This document shows positions 7,948-16,216 of a stretch of DNA of 64,000 nt, one piece after another. Below the pieces are notes generated by a model that was given only the letters and a program-made list of their open reading frames with translations, was not told where the DNA came from and made no database searches. The position numbers were made by a program, and so were the translations under genes. Each line of letters begins with the position of its first letter. Positions within the stretch are counted from its first letter, which is position 1. Source of the DNA: Bacteroidota bacterium. GTDB lineage: Bacteria > Bacteroidota > Bacteroidia > UKL13-3. Location of the stretch: the NCBI GenBank assembly GCA_025359805.1, contig JANYDU010000028.1, positions 59,535 through 123,534 of the forward strand, written 5' to 3'.

Positions 7948-9360
7948 TCAAATATTTTTTGCAAAGTTCATGAGTTCTCCTTCGCTAAAATTTGCGCTCA
8001 TTAGTTGTAAACCCATAGGTAAACCTGCATTGGTTTTTCCCATAGGAATTGATATAGCAGGGTTTCCCGAAATATTTGCATGAACGGTAAAAATATCTGC
8101 CAAATACATGGCTATTGGATTTGCGGCTTTCTCGCCAAGTTTAAATGCAGGAGTTGGCGTAGTGGGCGATAAAACAAAATCGTATTGAGATAATATTTCT
8201 TCTGTTTTTTGTTGAACAAGCCTTCTTACTTTTTGGGCTTTAGTGTAATACGCATCATAAAACCCCGAAGATAAAACAAATGTTCCAAGCATAATTCTAC
8301 GCTTCACTTCTGTTCCAAAACCTTCACTACGAGAACGAGTAAATGTGGTTTCGAGATTATTAATATTTTTGCTTCTGTAACCGTGTGTTAACCCCGAAAA
8401 GCGAGACAGGTTTGAAGAAGCCTCGGCTGTTGTTAACACATAATAAACAGGAACTAAAAAATCTAAAAAGGGAAAACTTATTTCTTCAACAAGATGTCCT
8501 TGTGCTTTTAGTTTATTGATTTTTTCAAGGGTTGCTTTTTTAACTTCTTCATCAATACCCTCATGTTCAATGCACTCTTTTATATAAGCAATTCTAACTT
8601 TTTTTTCTGTGCTAAAAGCTTTGCTATATTCAGGCACAATTTTGCTTGAAACAGTAGCATCGTGTTCATCTTTTCCAGAAATAACCTCCATCAAGAGTTG
8701 CATATCTTCTATGTTTTTTGTGATGGGTCCAATTTGGTCAAATGAAGAAGCATATGCCAAAAGCCCCCAACGAGAAACCCTTCCATAAGTTGGTTTTAAT
8801 CCAAACAATCCACAAAAAGCAGCAGGCTGACGAATAGACCCGCCAGTATCAGAAGCAAGTGCAGCTAAACATAAATTTGCTTGAACAGACACCGCAGCTC
8901 CACCTGATGAACCCCCTGAAACCCGCGCATTGTCAGCGGCATTTAAAACCGGCCCATAAGCTGATGTTTCGTTAGAAGCACCCATTGCAAATTCATCACA
9001 ATTTAACCGCCCAATGATGATGGCATCTTCTGCTATTAATCGTTCAACAACGGTTGCCGAATAGAGTGAGGCGAACCCTTCAAGAATTTTTGACGAAGCC
9101 GAAACGTGATGGTTTTTATAACAGAGATTATCTTTTAAACCAATAACCATTCCTGCCAATTTTCCAGCTTTTCCAGCTTTCATTTTTGCTTCAATGAGTT
9201 CCGATTTAGCTGATGCCTCATCGCTATAAACTTCTAAAAAAGCATTGAGGTGTTTATTGTTTTCGATGTTGCCAATATAAAACGAAACGAGTTCTTTAAG
9301 GCTAATTTTACCCGAAAGAACATCGCGTTGAATGCTCAATAAATTATTATAAATTTCCAA
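7948..9360 (-). CDS. gatA: Asp/Glu-tRNA amidotransferase subunit A
   Basis: Amidase subunit of the GatCAB complex, which converts Glu-tRNA(Gln) and/or Asp-tRNA(Asn) to the amidated forms. The amidase signature is complete: Lys76 in GLKDN, Ser151 in SGGSSGG and Ser175 in DTGGSIRQPA form the Ser-cisSer-Lys triad (positions counted here; spacing matches characterised GatA). The 470 residues are normal length. The start codon is TTG, one base after the tatA stop, so translational coupling is likely. No gatB or gatC is in the window. Confidence 0.95.
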   Translation of the reverse strand: MEIYNNLLSIQRDVLSGKISLKELVSFYIGNIENNKHLNAFLEVYSDEASAKSELIEAKMKAGKAGKLAGMVIGLKDNLCYKNHHVSASSKILEGFASLYSATVVERLIAEDAIIIGRLNCDEFAMGASNETSAYGPVLNAADNARVSGGSSGGAAVSVQANLCLAALASDTGGSIRQPAAFCGLFGLKPTYGRVSRWGLLAYASSFDQIGPITKNIEDMQLLMEVISGKDEHDATVSSKIVPEYSKAFSTEKKVRIAYIKECIEHEGIDEEVKKATLEKINKLKAQGHLVEEISFPFLDFLVPVYYVLTTAEASSNLSRFSGLTHGYRSKNINNLETTFTRSRSEGFGTEVKRRIMLGTFVLSSGFYDAYYTKAQKVRRLVQQKTEEILSQYDFVLSPTTPTPAFKLGEKAANPIAMYLADIFTVHANISGNPAISIPMGKTNAGLPMGLQLMSANFSEGELMNFAKNI

Positions 9361-9361
9361 T

Positions 9362-9559
9362 CTACTTGCTTGTGTTTTCTGTTTTTTCTTTTTCTTTCAT
9401 TCCGTCTTCAATTTGTGATTTAACCGATTTTTTTGCATCGTTAAACTCACGAATTCCATTTCCTAAGCCACGCATTAATTCAGGAATTTTTTTACCACCA
9501 AAAAGTAACAGTACAACAAGTAAGATTACAATCATTTCTGATCCGCCTAATCCAAACAT
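9362..9559 (-). CDS. tatA: Sec-independent protein translocase TatA
   Basis: A 65-residue TatA/MttA protein: a short N-terminal membrane helix ([20 protein letters not shown]), the conserved FGGKKIPEL hinge, an amphipathic helix with LGNGIREF, and an acidic/basic tail. TatA forms the variable-size channel for folded, twin-arginine-signal proteins. The nearby SoxB-like protein (12312-14093) has a Tat-like signal and is a plausible client. The gene leads into gatA with a single-base gap. Confidence 0.95.
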   Translation of the reverse strand: MFGLGGSEMIVILLVVLLLFGGKKIPELMRGLGNGIREFNDAKKSVKSQIEDGMKEKEKTENTSK

Positions 9560-9666
9560 ATTCTTAAATATTAGACTGCGAATTTAGTTTTTTATTTGAT
9601 TTTAGGTATTAAAAAAATCACGAATTACCAATCAATATTCAACCTAAAATTTATTTTATGATGAGC

Positions 9667-11664
9667 TTATTCTTCATCGCGGATTAAACCATTTTCGTCA
9701 ATGATAATGGAATCATTTATTAACGTATCAGATTTAACAATAAATTTTTTTGCAGGACCTGTAATTGAAAAACGATGATTCAAACCAATAGTGTCTTCTG
9801 GTAATAAAACATTTCTACGAATCATAATGTCTGTTAAAAAGTGATATTGCCTGCCAACAAAATCTTTCTGAAAACCATCTTTTCCAAAGCGCCACATAAA
9901 CCCTTTTGGGCGAGGAATAATGGTGGCTAAAAACAAACACTCGTTTAAGTTTAATTCCGAAGGGCGTTTTTGAAAATAAAACTGTGATGCTTCTCCAATA
10001 CCGTAAACATTAGGCCCCCATTCAATAATATTTAAGTACACTTCAAACATTCTATCTTTTGATGAAAGATGATTGTTCTCCAAAATATAAACCAATAAAA
10101 TTTCTTCCAACTTGCGCGACAATGTTTTTTCTCGAGTTAAAAAAACATTTTTTACCAACTGCATGCTAATTGTACTCGCCCCTCTTGAAAATTTTCGGGT
10201 TCTAATATTTTTGATGATAGATTGACGAAAAGCTTCGTCAATAAATCCCCGATGATAAAAAAAAGAAGGGTCTTCGGTGGTAAGAACACACTTTTTCATA
10301 AAAGGAGAAACTTGTTCAAGAGGAGTATAATTGCTATTTGCTAAACCAACTAAAATAGGTCGTTGTGGTTTTCCTTTTTCAATTGGAGTGTAAATAAAAT
10401 CGCCATTCAGTTTACTCAAATTGGCTTCACCATATTTTATAATTTTTAAATTTTGCTTTGATAAGTTGCTTTCAAAAACTAAACCTTGAGGATTGTTTTC
10501 ATTATAAATAAAATCAAGCGAGTAGGTAAAACTTCCTTCGGCCTCCATTCCTTTAAAATGCGTGAACAGCCCTTCTGGCAAAGAGCTGATAAAAGATTGT
10601 GCCATCGTGTTTTCGATTCTCACACTTAGCTGAAAAATAGTATCAGGGCTGTTTTGAAATTTTATAAATGGATGAAAACTTACTTGATTAAATGTAACGG
10701 TTGACGAACTATCAAGTGAGATAAAATTGGTTCCAATCAAATAATTATAATTGAATTCGGCATGTTCAATCACTACATCTTTTTTAGAAATTTTTGGGTG
10801 GTTCACTAAAAAATTTGCTATAGAGGCAGTGCCTTTTATTTGTAATTCATCGCCACCTAATTCTACTGAAGCCAAATTTAAGTGAACAGAATCAAAACCA
10901 GTAACAACATGAAAACGCTCGTCAACATAAGGAATGCGAACTTTTCCTGTATCTGCATTATAAAATAAAACATCAGCTTTTTTATTTTTGGGCGATGCAA
11001 ATCCATTAATAATCCAATGCTGGGTAAATGTATTTGTGCTCACTTCAATTGTAGATGCAAGGTGCTCTTCGTGCAGTGTAAGCTGTTGCATATTAAAAGT
11101 TACTTTTTTTTCATCATCGCTTATTCGCAAAGCAAAATTTTCGATGAGCACTTCGCTTGGAACTTGTGCCAGCACTTTTGAAATTAATTGATAAACGACC
11201 TTAGCATAATTTACATCTTGATTGCTTTTTACATTTTCAACGAGTGTAGAATCTTTATTTTTATGATTTAAAAACGCATCAATATTTCTTCCATCAGCAT
11301 TTTTAATCAGATTAATATATCCGTTTTTTAAGATTAATTCTTTTACTCTAATATCAAGAATTAATGCATACCAAAATCTAACACTACTTTGCAGCGAGCC
11401 AATTTTTATGAGTGTATCTTTTCCATCTGGAACAATAGTAATTCCTTGTATCTCAACACCCGCTATTCCATTAAATGAAGCATCGTCATAAGCAAATGAA
11501 GTTTGGTAATCGTTTCTAAATTTTGCTGTTATTTTTTCGAGCGCTTTATTGAGTAATAGATTTCTGAAAGAAAAAAAACTTACAACAGCCAATAAGAAAA
11601 AAACACCGACAATTTTTGTCAGTGTTAATATATATTTTTTAATGTGTTGTTTAGTTAATGCCAA
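9667..11664 (-). CDS. Membrane-anchored protein with C-terminal GT51 peptidoglycan transglycosylase domain
   Basis: A 665-residue protein with one N-terminal membrane helix (about residues 13-33), a beta-rich region of about 420 residues resembling AsmA/DUF748-type repeats (low-confidence likeness), and a C-terminal GT51 domain from about residue 456. GT51 motifs are all present: EDPSFFYHRGF (Glu464), RGASTISMQLVKN, RKLEEI and EVYLNIIEWG (Glu541). GT51 enzymes polymerise lipid II into glycan strands. There is no transpeptidase domain. Having the catalytic domain last, behind a large extra domain, differs from MtgA and class A PBPs. Confidence 0.82.
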   Translation of the reverse strand: MALTKQHIKKYILTLTKIVGVFFLLAVVSFFSFRNLLLNKALEKITAKFRNDYQTSFAYDDASFNGIAGVEIQGITIVPDGKDTLIKIGSLQSSVRFWYALILDIRVKELILKNGYINLIKNADGRNIDAFLNHKNKDSTLVENVKSNQDVNYAKVVYQLISKVLAQVPSEVLIENFALRISDDEKKVTFNMQQLTLHEEHLASTIEVSTNTFTQHWIINGFASPKNKKADVLFYNADTGKVRIPYVDERFHVVTGFDSVHLNLASVELGGDELQIKGTASIANFLVNHPKISKKDVVIEHAEFNYNYLIGTNFISLDSSSTVTFNQVSFHPFIKFQNSPDTIFQLSVRIENTMAQSFISSLPEGLFTHFKGMEAEGSFTYSLDFIYNENNPQGLVFESNLSKQNLKIIKYGEANLSKLNGDFIYTPIEKGKPQRPILVGLANSNYTPLEQVSPFMKKCVLTTEDPSFFYHRGFIDEAFRQSIIKNIRTRKFSRGASTISMQLVKNVFLTREKTLSRKLEEILLVYILENNHLSSKDRMFEVYLNIIEWGPNVYGIGEASQFYFQKRPSELNLNECLFLATIIPRPKGFMWRFGKDGFQKDFVGRQYHFLTDIMIRRNVLLPEDTIGLNHRFSITGPAKKFIVKSDTLINDSIIIDENGLIRDEE

Positions 11665-11685
11665 CTATTATTTTTTCATTCTTAA

Positions 11686-12252
11686 TTAAACGGTCATCAA
11701 TTCAACTTCTTTTGCTGCGGTTAAATCATCAATCTTTTTAATGTACCCATCAGTTGTTTTTTGAACTTGTGCTTCGGCACCTTTTGCCTCATCTTCTGGC
11801 AATCCTTCTTTCTGCAATTTTTTAACCACTTCGTTTATATCCTTACGAATATTTCTGATAGCAATTTTAGCAGCTTCAGCTTCGCCTTTTACTTTTTTTA
11901 CAATATCTTTTCTTCTGTCTTCGGTTAATGCGGGAAGTGTGATGCGAATAATATTTCCATCATTGGTTGGATTAAGACCAAGGTTTGCTAAAACAATTCC
12001 TTTCTCAATGGATTGCAACATACTTTTATCCCAAGGTTGAACGCTAATTGTTTTTGCATCGGGAGTAGAAACATTTCCAACTTGATTGATAGGAACTAAA
12101 TTCCCATAAGCATCTACTTTTACAGAATCAAGCATACTTACATGTGCCTTTCCAGCACGTATTTTTGTAAACTCACTTGCTGCATGTTCAACGGCTTTGT
12201 CCATTGCCGATTTTAACTCATCAAATACAGGTGTTAATCTTGGATCACTCAT
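11686..12252 (-). CDS. frr: Ribosome recycling factor
   Basis: A 188-residue protein that splits post-termination ribosomes together with EF-G. The sequence matches the family along its length: FTKIRAGKAHVSMLD, GNIIRITLPALTEDRRKD, VRNIR-like IRNIRKDINE, and the C-terminal helix. It usually follows pyrH in the rpsB-tsf-pyrH-frr order; here it lies about 20 kb from pyrH. A promoter is visible just upstream (12278-12307). Confidence 0.96.
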   Translation of the reverse strand: MSDPRLTPVFDELKSAMDKAVEHAASEFTKIRAGKAHVSMLDSVKVDAYGNLVPINQVGNVSTPDAKTISVQPWDKSMLQSIEKGIVLANLGLNPTNDGNIIRITLPALTEDRRKDIVKKVKGEAEAAKIAIRNIRKDINEVVKKLQKEGLPEDEAKGAEAQVQKTTDGYIKKIDDLTAAKEVELMTV

Positions 12253-12277
12253 AATAAAAATTGTTTTTTATAGCTTT

Positions 12278-12307
12278 CGAAAATAGATAAAAACGAGCAA
12301 AAACAAA
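12278..12307 (-). promoter_or_regulatory. Putative promoter of frr
   Basis: On the minus strand TTTG (12307-12304), then 18 bases, then TATTTTCG (12285-12278), one mismatch from TAnnTTTG. The frr ATG is at 12252, giving a short leader. Confidence 0.5.
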
Positions 12308-12311
12308 TTGT

Positions 12312-14093
12312 TTATCTAAACTCATATGCTAAACCTGGAATAATTTGAGTAAGCAATGTTGATGGTGCATCGGTTGCAATTGCGCGCCCTTCAATCTTTG
12401 GTGATACCGGTGAAAACTCTGCGAGATAATCTTCAACCACATCATGTAACATAATTCCTTGCTTAACAGGATTGTGAACATTGAGCATTCTGCACAGCAC
12501 ATTATCAGGGTCTCCATCACGTTCGCAAGCTACCATTGTATAAATTTTTTCAGGGTCGAGTGGTTCATCTTTTATGCAAACTTCTTGTACTCGTTTACCT
12601 TTTTCATTGCCAATAGTAAAGGTAACTTTCATTCCATTAAAACGCACAAACCATCCTCCAAATCTTTTTGTTGCATCTTTTGAAAAGGCATTTTCCAATT
12701 CTTTTTCTAACCAATTTAAAATTTGTTTTCCTTTTACGTCTGCTGTTTTTACCTCAGAGTTTACCGGTAACATACTCCATAAATATTCTTTAGTGATATT
12801 GGCTACTTTTGTTTTGGGGTCGGGTACTAAAGGGGGACAAAACCGAAATCCATTACTTATAGCTATATCTGTTTTCATCTTCCACATTACAGCATCCGTT
12901 ATTAAATTATCCATTGGGGTTTCAATAATATAATAGCGCATTAATGGTGTTTTTGTTTGACCGATAACTTCGCTCAATACTTTTTTATAGGGTTCTTTGG
13001 CTTGTGCCACCCAATGTTTCATCTCTTCGTCTTCTTTATATTTTTCAGGATCAACATCAATCAATTCATATACCTCATCTTTAATTTTTCCATTTTCAAT
13101 TACGATATCAAGCTTGCCAACAAATGATGCGAATGCTCCAGGTTCGGTTACTTTACTGTATTTTCCTTGTAATGGTTCTCTGATGCGTTCATGTGTATCA
13201 GCCCCTAAAATATAATCAACCCCTTCGGCACTTTGGTGGTTGGATAAATGTAATTGTTGAGCAAGCCCCATGTGAGAAACAACAAATACCATTGCACACC
13301 CTTTTTCTTCGCGCAATATTTTTACAAACCGCTGTAAGTTTTTTTCGGGTTTTGTAAATTTAATTCCTTTTGAATAAGCTGGCGATTGACGAACAGGAGT
13401 GAGTGGATCATTGTATCCTATGAAGCCAATTTTTGTTCCACCCAAATTAAAAATTTGATAAGGAGGAAAAATAAGTGCGTGCTCTAAATCGTCATTATTA
13501 TACATATTGGCACAAATTTTTGCGGCTGTATAATTATTCATATCATGAATGAGCATTTGCTTGCCATATACCACCTCCCAATTACCAGGCAATACCAAAT
13601 CATAATTCATTTTATTGATGAGAGGAACTATGGCTTGCCCTTGCGTGAGTGATGCAATACCACTTCCTTGAAAACAATCGCCACCATCAATTAACAAGGT
13701 GTTTAATGGATTTTGTTTTCGTAAATCATTTAGCATAGTACGAAGGGTAGCAAATCCTCCTCTTTTTTTAAAAGTGGGTTTCCCATTTTCAAAAAAAAAT
13801 TCATCATGAATATCTAATTGCCCATGAATATCTGAAGTATGTAAAATAGTGAATCGTTGCGCTTTTCCTTTTATTAAAGCTGGGTTTTTAATGATGTCGG
13901 ATAGCTTATCTTTTTCTTGTAACCAATAAGAAATGGCGGGTCCAAGTCCTAAACCCACAGCACTCATTCCAACATACTTTATAAAATCTTTACGCTTAAT
14001 TCCGTGTTCAGATTTTTTTTCATTGGCATTTTCAACACGCTCATGATGACATGAACAATTACAATTTGGCTCAAAACATTTTTGTTCATTCAT
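12312..14093 (-). CDS. soxB: SoxB-like thiosulfohydrolase / 5'-nucleotidase-family metallophosphoesterase
   Basis: A 593-residue exported protein. Residues 81-~340 are a calcineurin-type metallophosphoesterase (HTSDIHGQL with D88 and H90, GGDCFQGS with D139), and the C-terminal half is the 5'-nucleotidase substrate domain. The usual GNHE motif reads GNWEVVYG (170-177), with Trp in place of His as in SoxB, the dimanganese enzyme that removes sulfate from cysteine S-thiosulfonate on SoxYZ. A Tat-like signal (KRKDFIKYVG then a hydrophobic stretch) sits after a 30-residue leader rich in Cys and His (CFEPNCNCSCHHE). It is last in the tsdA-yeeE operon. Similarity to ordinary 5'-nucleotidases is the main alternative. 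Confidence 0.82.
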   Translation of the reverse strand: MNEQKCFEPNCNCSCHHERVENANEKKSEHGIKRKDFIKYVGMSAVGLGLGPAISYWLQEKDKLSDIIKNPALIKGKAQRFTILHTSDIHGQLDIHDEFFFENGKPTFKKRGGFATLRTMLNDLRKQNPLNTLLIDGGDCFQGSGIASLTQGQAIVPLINKMNYDLVLPGNWEVVYGKQMLIHDMNNYTAAKICANMYNNDDLEHALIFPPYQIFNLGGTKIGFIGYNDPLTPVRQSPAYSKGIKFTKPEKNLQRFVKILREEKGCAMVFVVSHMGLAQQLHLSNHQSAEGVDYILGADTHERIREPLQGKYSKVTEPGAFASFVGKLDIVIENGKIKDEVYELIDVDPEKYKEDEEMKHWVAQAKEPYKKVLSEVIGQTKTPLMRYYIIETPMDNLITDAVMWKMKTDIAISNGFRFCPPLVPDPKTKVANITKEYLWSMLPVNSEVKTADVKGKQILNWLEKELENAFSKDATKRFGGWFVRFNGMKVTFTIGNEKGKRVQEVCIKDEPLDPEKIYTMVACERDGDPDNVLCRMLNVHNPVKQGIMLHDVVEDYLAEFSPVSPKIEGRAIATDAPSTLLTQIIPGLAYEFR

Positions 14094-14107
14094 CTATTTT
14101 TCTGTTT

Positions 14108-14518
14108 TTAATGTGGCAGTTTATCTTTTATAATTCCATATGTATAGGTGCCTAATATGGCGCTAAGCAATACCACCACTATTACCAATAATCCACTTCC
14201 AATTAAGGCATATAAAGGCCCAGGACAAGCACCAGTTAAAGCCCAACCAAAACCAAAAATTAATCCGCCAAAAATATTTCCTTTCGAAAATTGTTTATCA
14301 GCAATTTTTATTTCTTCGCCATCAATACTTTTAATTTTATATTTTTTGATGAGCCACACAGAAATAATTCCAACTACTACAGCACATCCTATGATGCCAT
14401 ACATTTGAAAAGCTTGAAAGCGGAACATTTCTTGAATGCGAAACCATGATACGACTTCGGCTTTTATTAATATAAAACCGAAGATAAACCCTAACAGTAA
14501 AAATTTTATTTTGTTCAT
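14108..14518 (-). CDS. YeeE/YedE-type sulfur transporter, C-terminal half protein
   Basis: A 136-residue membrane protein with four hydrophobic segments and the motif GACPGPLYALIGSG, characteristic of the second half of YeeE/YedE (TsuA-like) thiosulfate or sulfur-compound transporters; its Cys is placed like the relay cysteines of that family. The partner half is encoded immediately upstream with a 23-base gap. Split YeeE/YedE pairs of this size are common in bacteria. Context with tsdA and soxB supports thiosulfate or sulfane sulfur transport. Confidence 0.85.
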   Translation of the reverse strand: MNKIKFLLLGFIFGFILIKAEVVSWFRIQEMFRFQAFQMYGIIGCAVVVGIISVWLIKKYKIKSIDGEEIKIADKQFSKGNIFGGLIFGFGWALTGACPGPLYALIGSGLLVIVVVLLSAILGTYTYGIIKDKLPH

Positions 14519-14541
14519 TAGTTAAAAATTTTATAGTGAAA

Positions 14542-15102
14542 TTATAAATTCATAATGATTGGAAGGATAAACCACGTCATGATTAATCCTCCAGCAAAAA
14601 AACAAACACTTGCAATGAGTGATGGAAACTGCAAATTGGATAAGCCAGAGATGGTATGACCAGATGTACATCCGCCAGCATAGCGTGTTCCAAAGCCTAC
14701 AAAAAAGCCTCCCACAACCATTACTATAAACCCTTTAAGAGTGAATAAAGAGTAAAAATTAAATAGTTCTGTAGGCGCTAAACCCGAATAATTTTTTATG
14801 CCCAATGCGTTTAAATCAATGATGGTACTTTCAGAAATTTGAACAGGATTTGGATTTTGAAAAATGCATCCAGCAACGCATCCCCCTAAAATAATTCCGA
14901 ATGCAAAAATTAAATTCCACGATTCTTCTTTCCAATTGTAATCAAAAAATTTTGCTTTAGTTGGAATACATGCAGCACATATATGCCTAAGTGAAGAGGA
15001 AATCCCAAATGCTTTATTGCCTAAAATAAGTAAAGTTGGCACCATTAATCCAATTAAAACACCAGATACATACCAAGGCCATGGTTGAGTTAATATCTCC
15101 AT
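14542..15102 (-). CDS. YeeE/YedE-type sulfur transporter, N-terminal half protein
   Basis: A 186-residue membrane protein with GGCVAGCIF and GFGTRYAGGCTSGHTISG, the cysteine-bearing re-entrant motif of the YeeE/YedE (TsuA-like) family. It should pair with the 136-residue half encoded just downstream to form one complete permease. Between the two cysteine motifs is a soluble-looking loop of about 50 residues. It follows the TsdA-like cytochrome gene by 45 bases, in the same operon as soxB. Confidence 0.87.
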   Translation of the reverse strand: MEILTQPWPWYVSGVLIGLMVPTLLILGNKAFGISSSLRHICAACIPTKAKFFDYNWKEESWNLIFAFGIILGGCVAGCIFQNPNPVQISESTIIDLNALGIKNYSGLAPTELFNFYSLFTLKGFIVMVVGGFFVGFGTRYAGGCTSGHTISGLSNLQFPSLIASVCFFAGGLIMTWFILPIIMNL

Positions 15103-15147
15103 AAAATAATATTTATTTAAGGTTACATATTTAAGAAATAAATTTAA

Positions 15148-16164
15148 TTATTTTCTCTTTTTAAATTCGGCAATTGGTTTAAACGGACCATACTTATGTT
15201 GTGTTTCACTAAAGTTATCAGCATAAGGACCAAAGGGGTGATCAACAGGTTTTTTTGTAATGTTTGGCCAATCTTTACTCAAATCTTTTTGCGGTCGAGG
15301 TTGTGAGTTTACAAACGCTGCCACATCCCAAGCCTCTTCATCTGTTAGTTGTGTGTTTGCATGTGATGCGCCAAAAGGCATATTATCTTTTACAAACCCT
15401 GCAAACCGTGAAATGCGAAATAATCCTGCACCAATATTGTAACTGTTTCTGCCCCATAGAGGTGGATATTGAAATGCAATTTGATTTGGATTTAATATTC
15501 CTTCGCCATTTTTTCCGTGGCAAGTTTTGCATTTTAAAACATATACATTTTTTCCTGTTTTAGGATTGGTTGCGCGGGTTAAATAATTAAGATCAACGAT
15601 GCCTGCACCTTCAGGTTTTTTATCTTTAATAGCATCTTTTCCAACCCATAAAATATATTCTTTTAAGGCAATCATTTCTTTGCTGTTGGTGTCAATTGCA
15701 TTTCCGTTTAAGCTGCGTTCAAAACAATCGTTTATACGTTTCATCACATTTTCTACAGTACCCGAACGTTCACGAAATTTTGGATACGTTGCCGCAACAG
15801 CACTGTAGTTATTTCCAAATAATTTTGTACCCGCACCTAAGTGGCAGTTTTGGCAATTCATTCCATTTGTTGTGCGCGATATTTTTCCTTTTGAACCAAA
15901 GTAAAACGCAGTATTTGAAATCAGTTCCTTACCATATTTTATGAGCAGGTCTTTTTCAGAATTTCCTAATAAATTTATATCTGGAGCAATCCATTTTTCA
16001 ACTTTTAAAGAAAGAACTTTAGTGTCATTTTTGGTGATTGAAGAATGTACTTTTCCTCGAAATATTAAATACACAAACAGCAGAATGCAAACTGTGCAAA
16101 CCATAAATAGCAGTAATATTAAACTACGAGATAAAGAATTAAGTTTTTTATTTTGATTGCCCAT
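15148..16164 (-). CDS. tsdA: TsdA-like dihaem cytochrome c (thiosulfate dehydrogenase family)
   Basis: A 338-residue protein with an N-terminal membrane anchor (about residues 14-35) and two c-type haem sites, CQNCH (104-108) and CKTCH (212-216). Between them KRINDCFERSLNG carries Cys147, 39 residues after the first haem His. TsdA enzymes use a Cys in this position as the axial ligand of the catalytic haem. Met262 in DNMPFG is a likely ligand for haem 2. TsdA joins two thiosulfates into tetrathionate, or the reverse. It is first in the operon tsdA-yeeE-yeeE-soxB. A generic electron-transfer cytochrome is the alternative. Confidence 0.8.
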   Translation of the reverse strand: MGNQNKKLNSLSRSLILLLFMVCTVCILLFVYLIFRGKVHSSITKNDTKVLSLKVEKWIAPDINLLGNSEKDLLIKYGKELISNTAFYFGSKGKISRTTNGMNCQNCHLGAGTKLFGNNYSAVAATYPKFRERSGTVENVMKRINDCFERSLNGNAIDTNSKEMIALKEYILWVGKDAIKDKKPEGAGIVDLNYLTRATNPKTGKNVYVLKCKTCHGKNGEGILNPNQIAFQYPPLWGRNSYNIGAGLFRISRFAGFVKDNMPFGASHANTQLTDEEAWDVAAFVNSQPRPQKDLSKDWPNITKKPVDHPFGPYADNFSETQHKYGPFKPIAEFKKRK

Positions 16165-16180
16165 GCTTTTTTACGAAAAC

Positions 16181-16188
16181 CAAAAATA
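16181..16188 (-). promoter_or_regulatory. -7 element upstream of the sulfur operon
   Basis: TATTTTTG on the minus strand is a perfect match to TAnnTTTG, 17 bases before the tsdA ATG at 16164. I could not find a -33 TTTG at normal spacing, so the promoter may need an activator. Confidence 0.4.
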
Positions 16189-16216
16189 ACAAACCAAAAT
16201 AAATTGTGAGAAAAAA

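Noticed and set aside
12312..14093. Plain 5'-nucleotidase (UshA-like) call
   Set aside because: GNWE replaces GNHE, length and operon context with TsdA and YeeE/YedE favour SoxB; kept as the alternative.
12312..16164. Complete Sox pathway
   Set aside because: No SoxXA, SoxYZ or SoxCD in the window.
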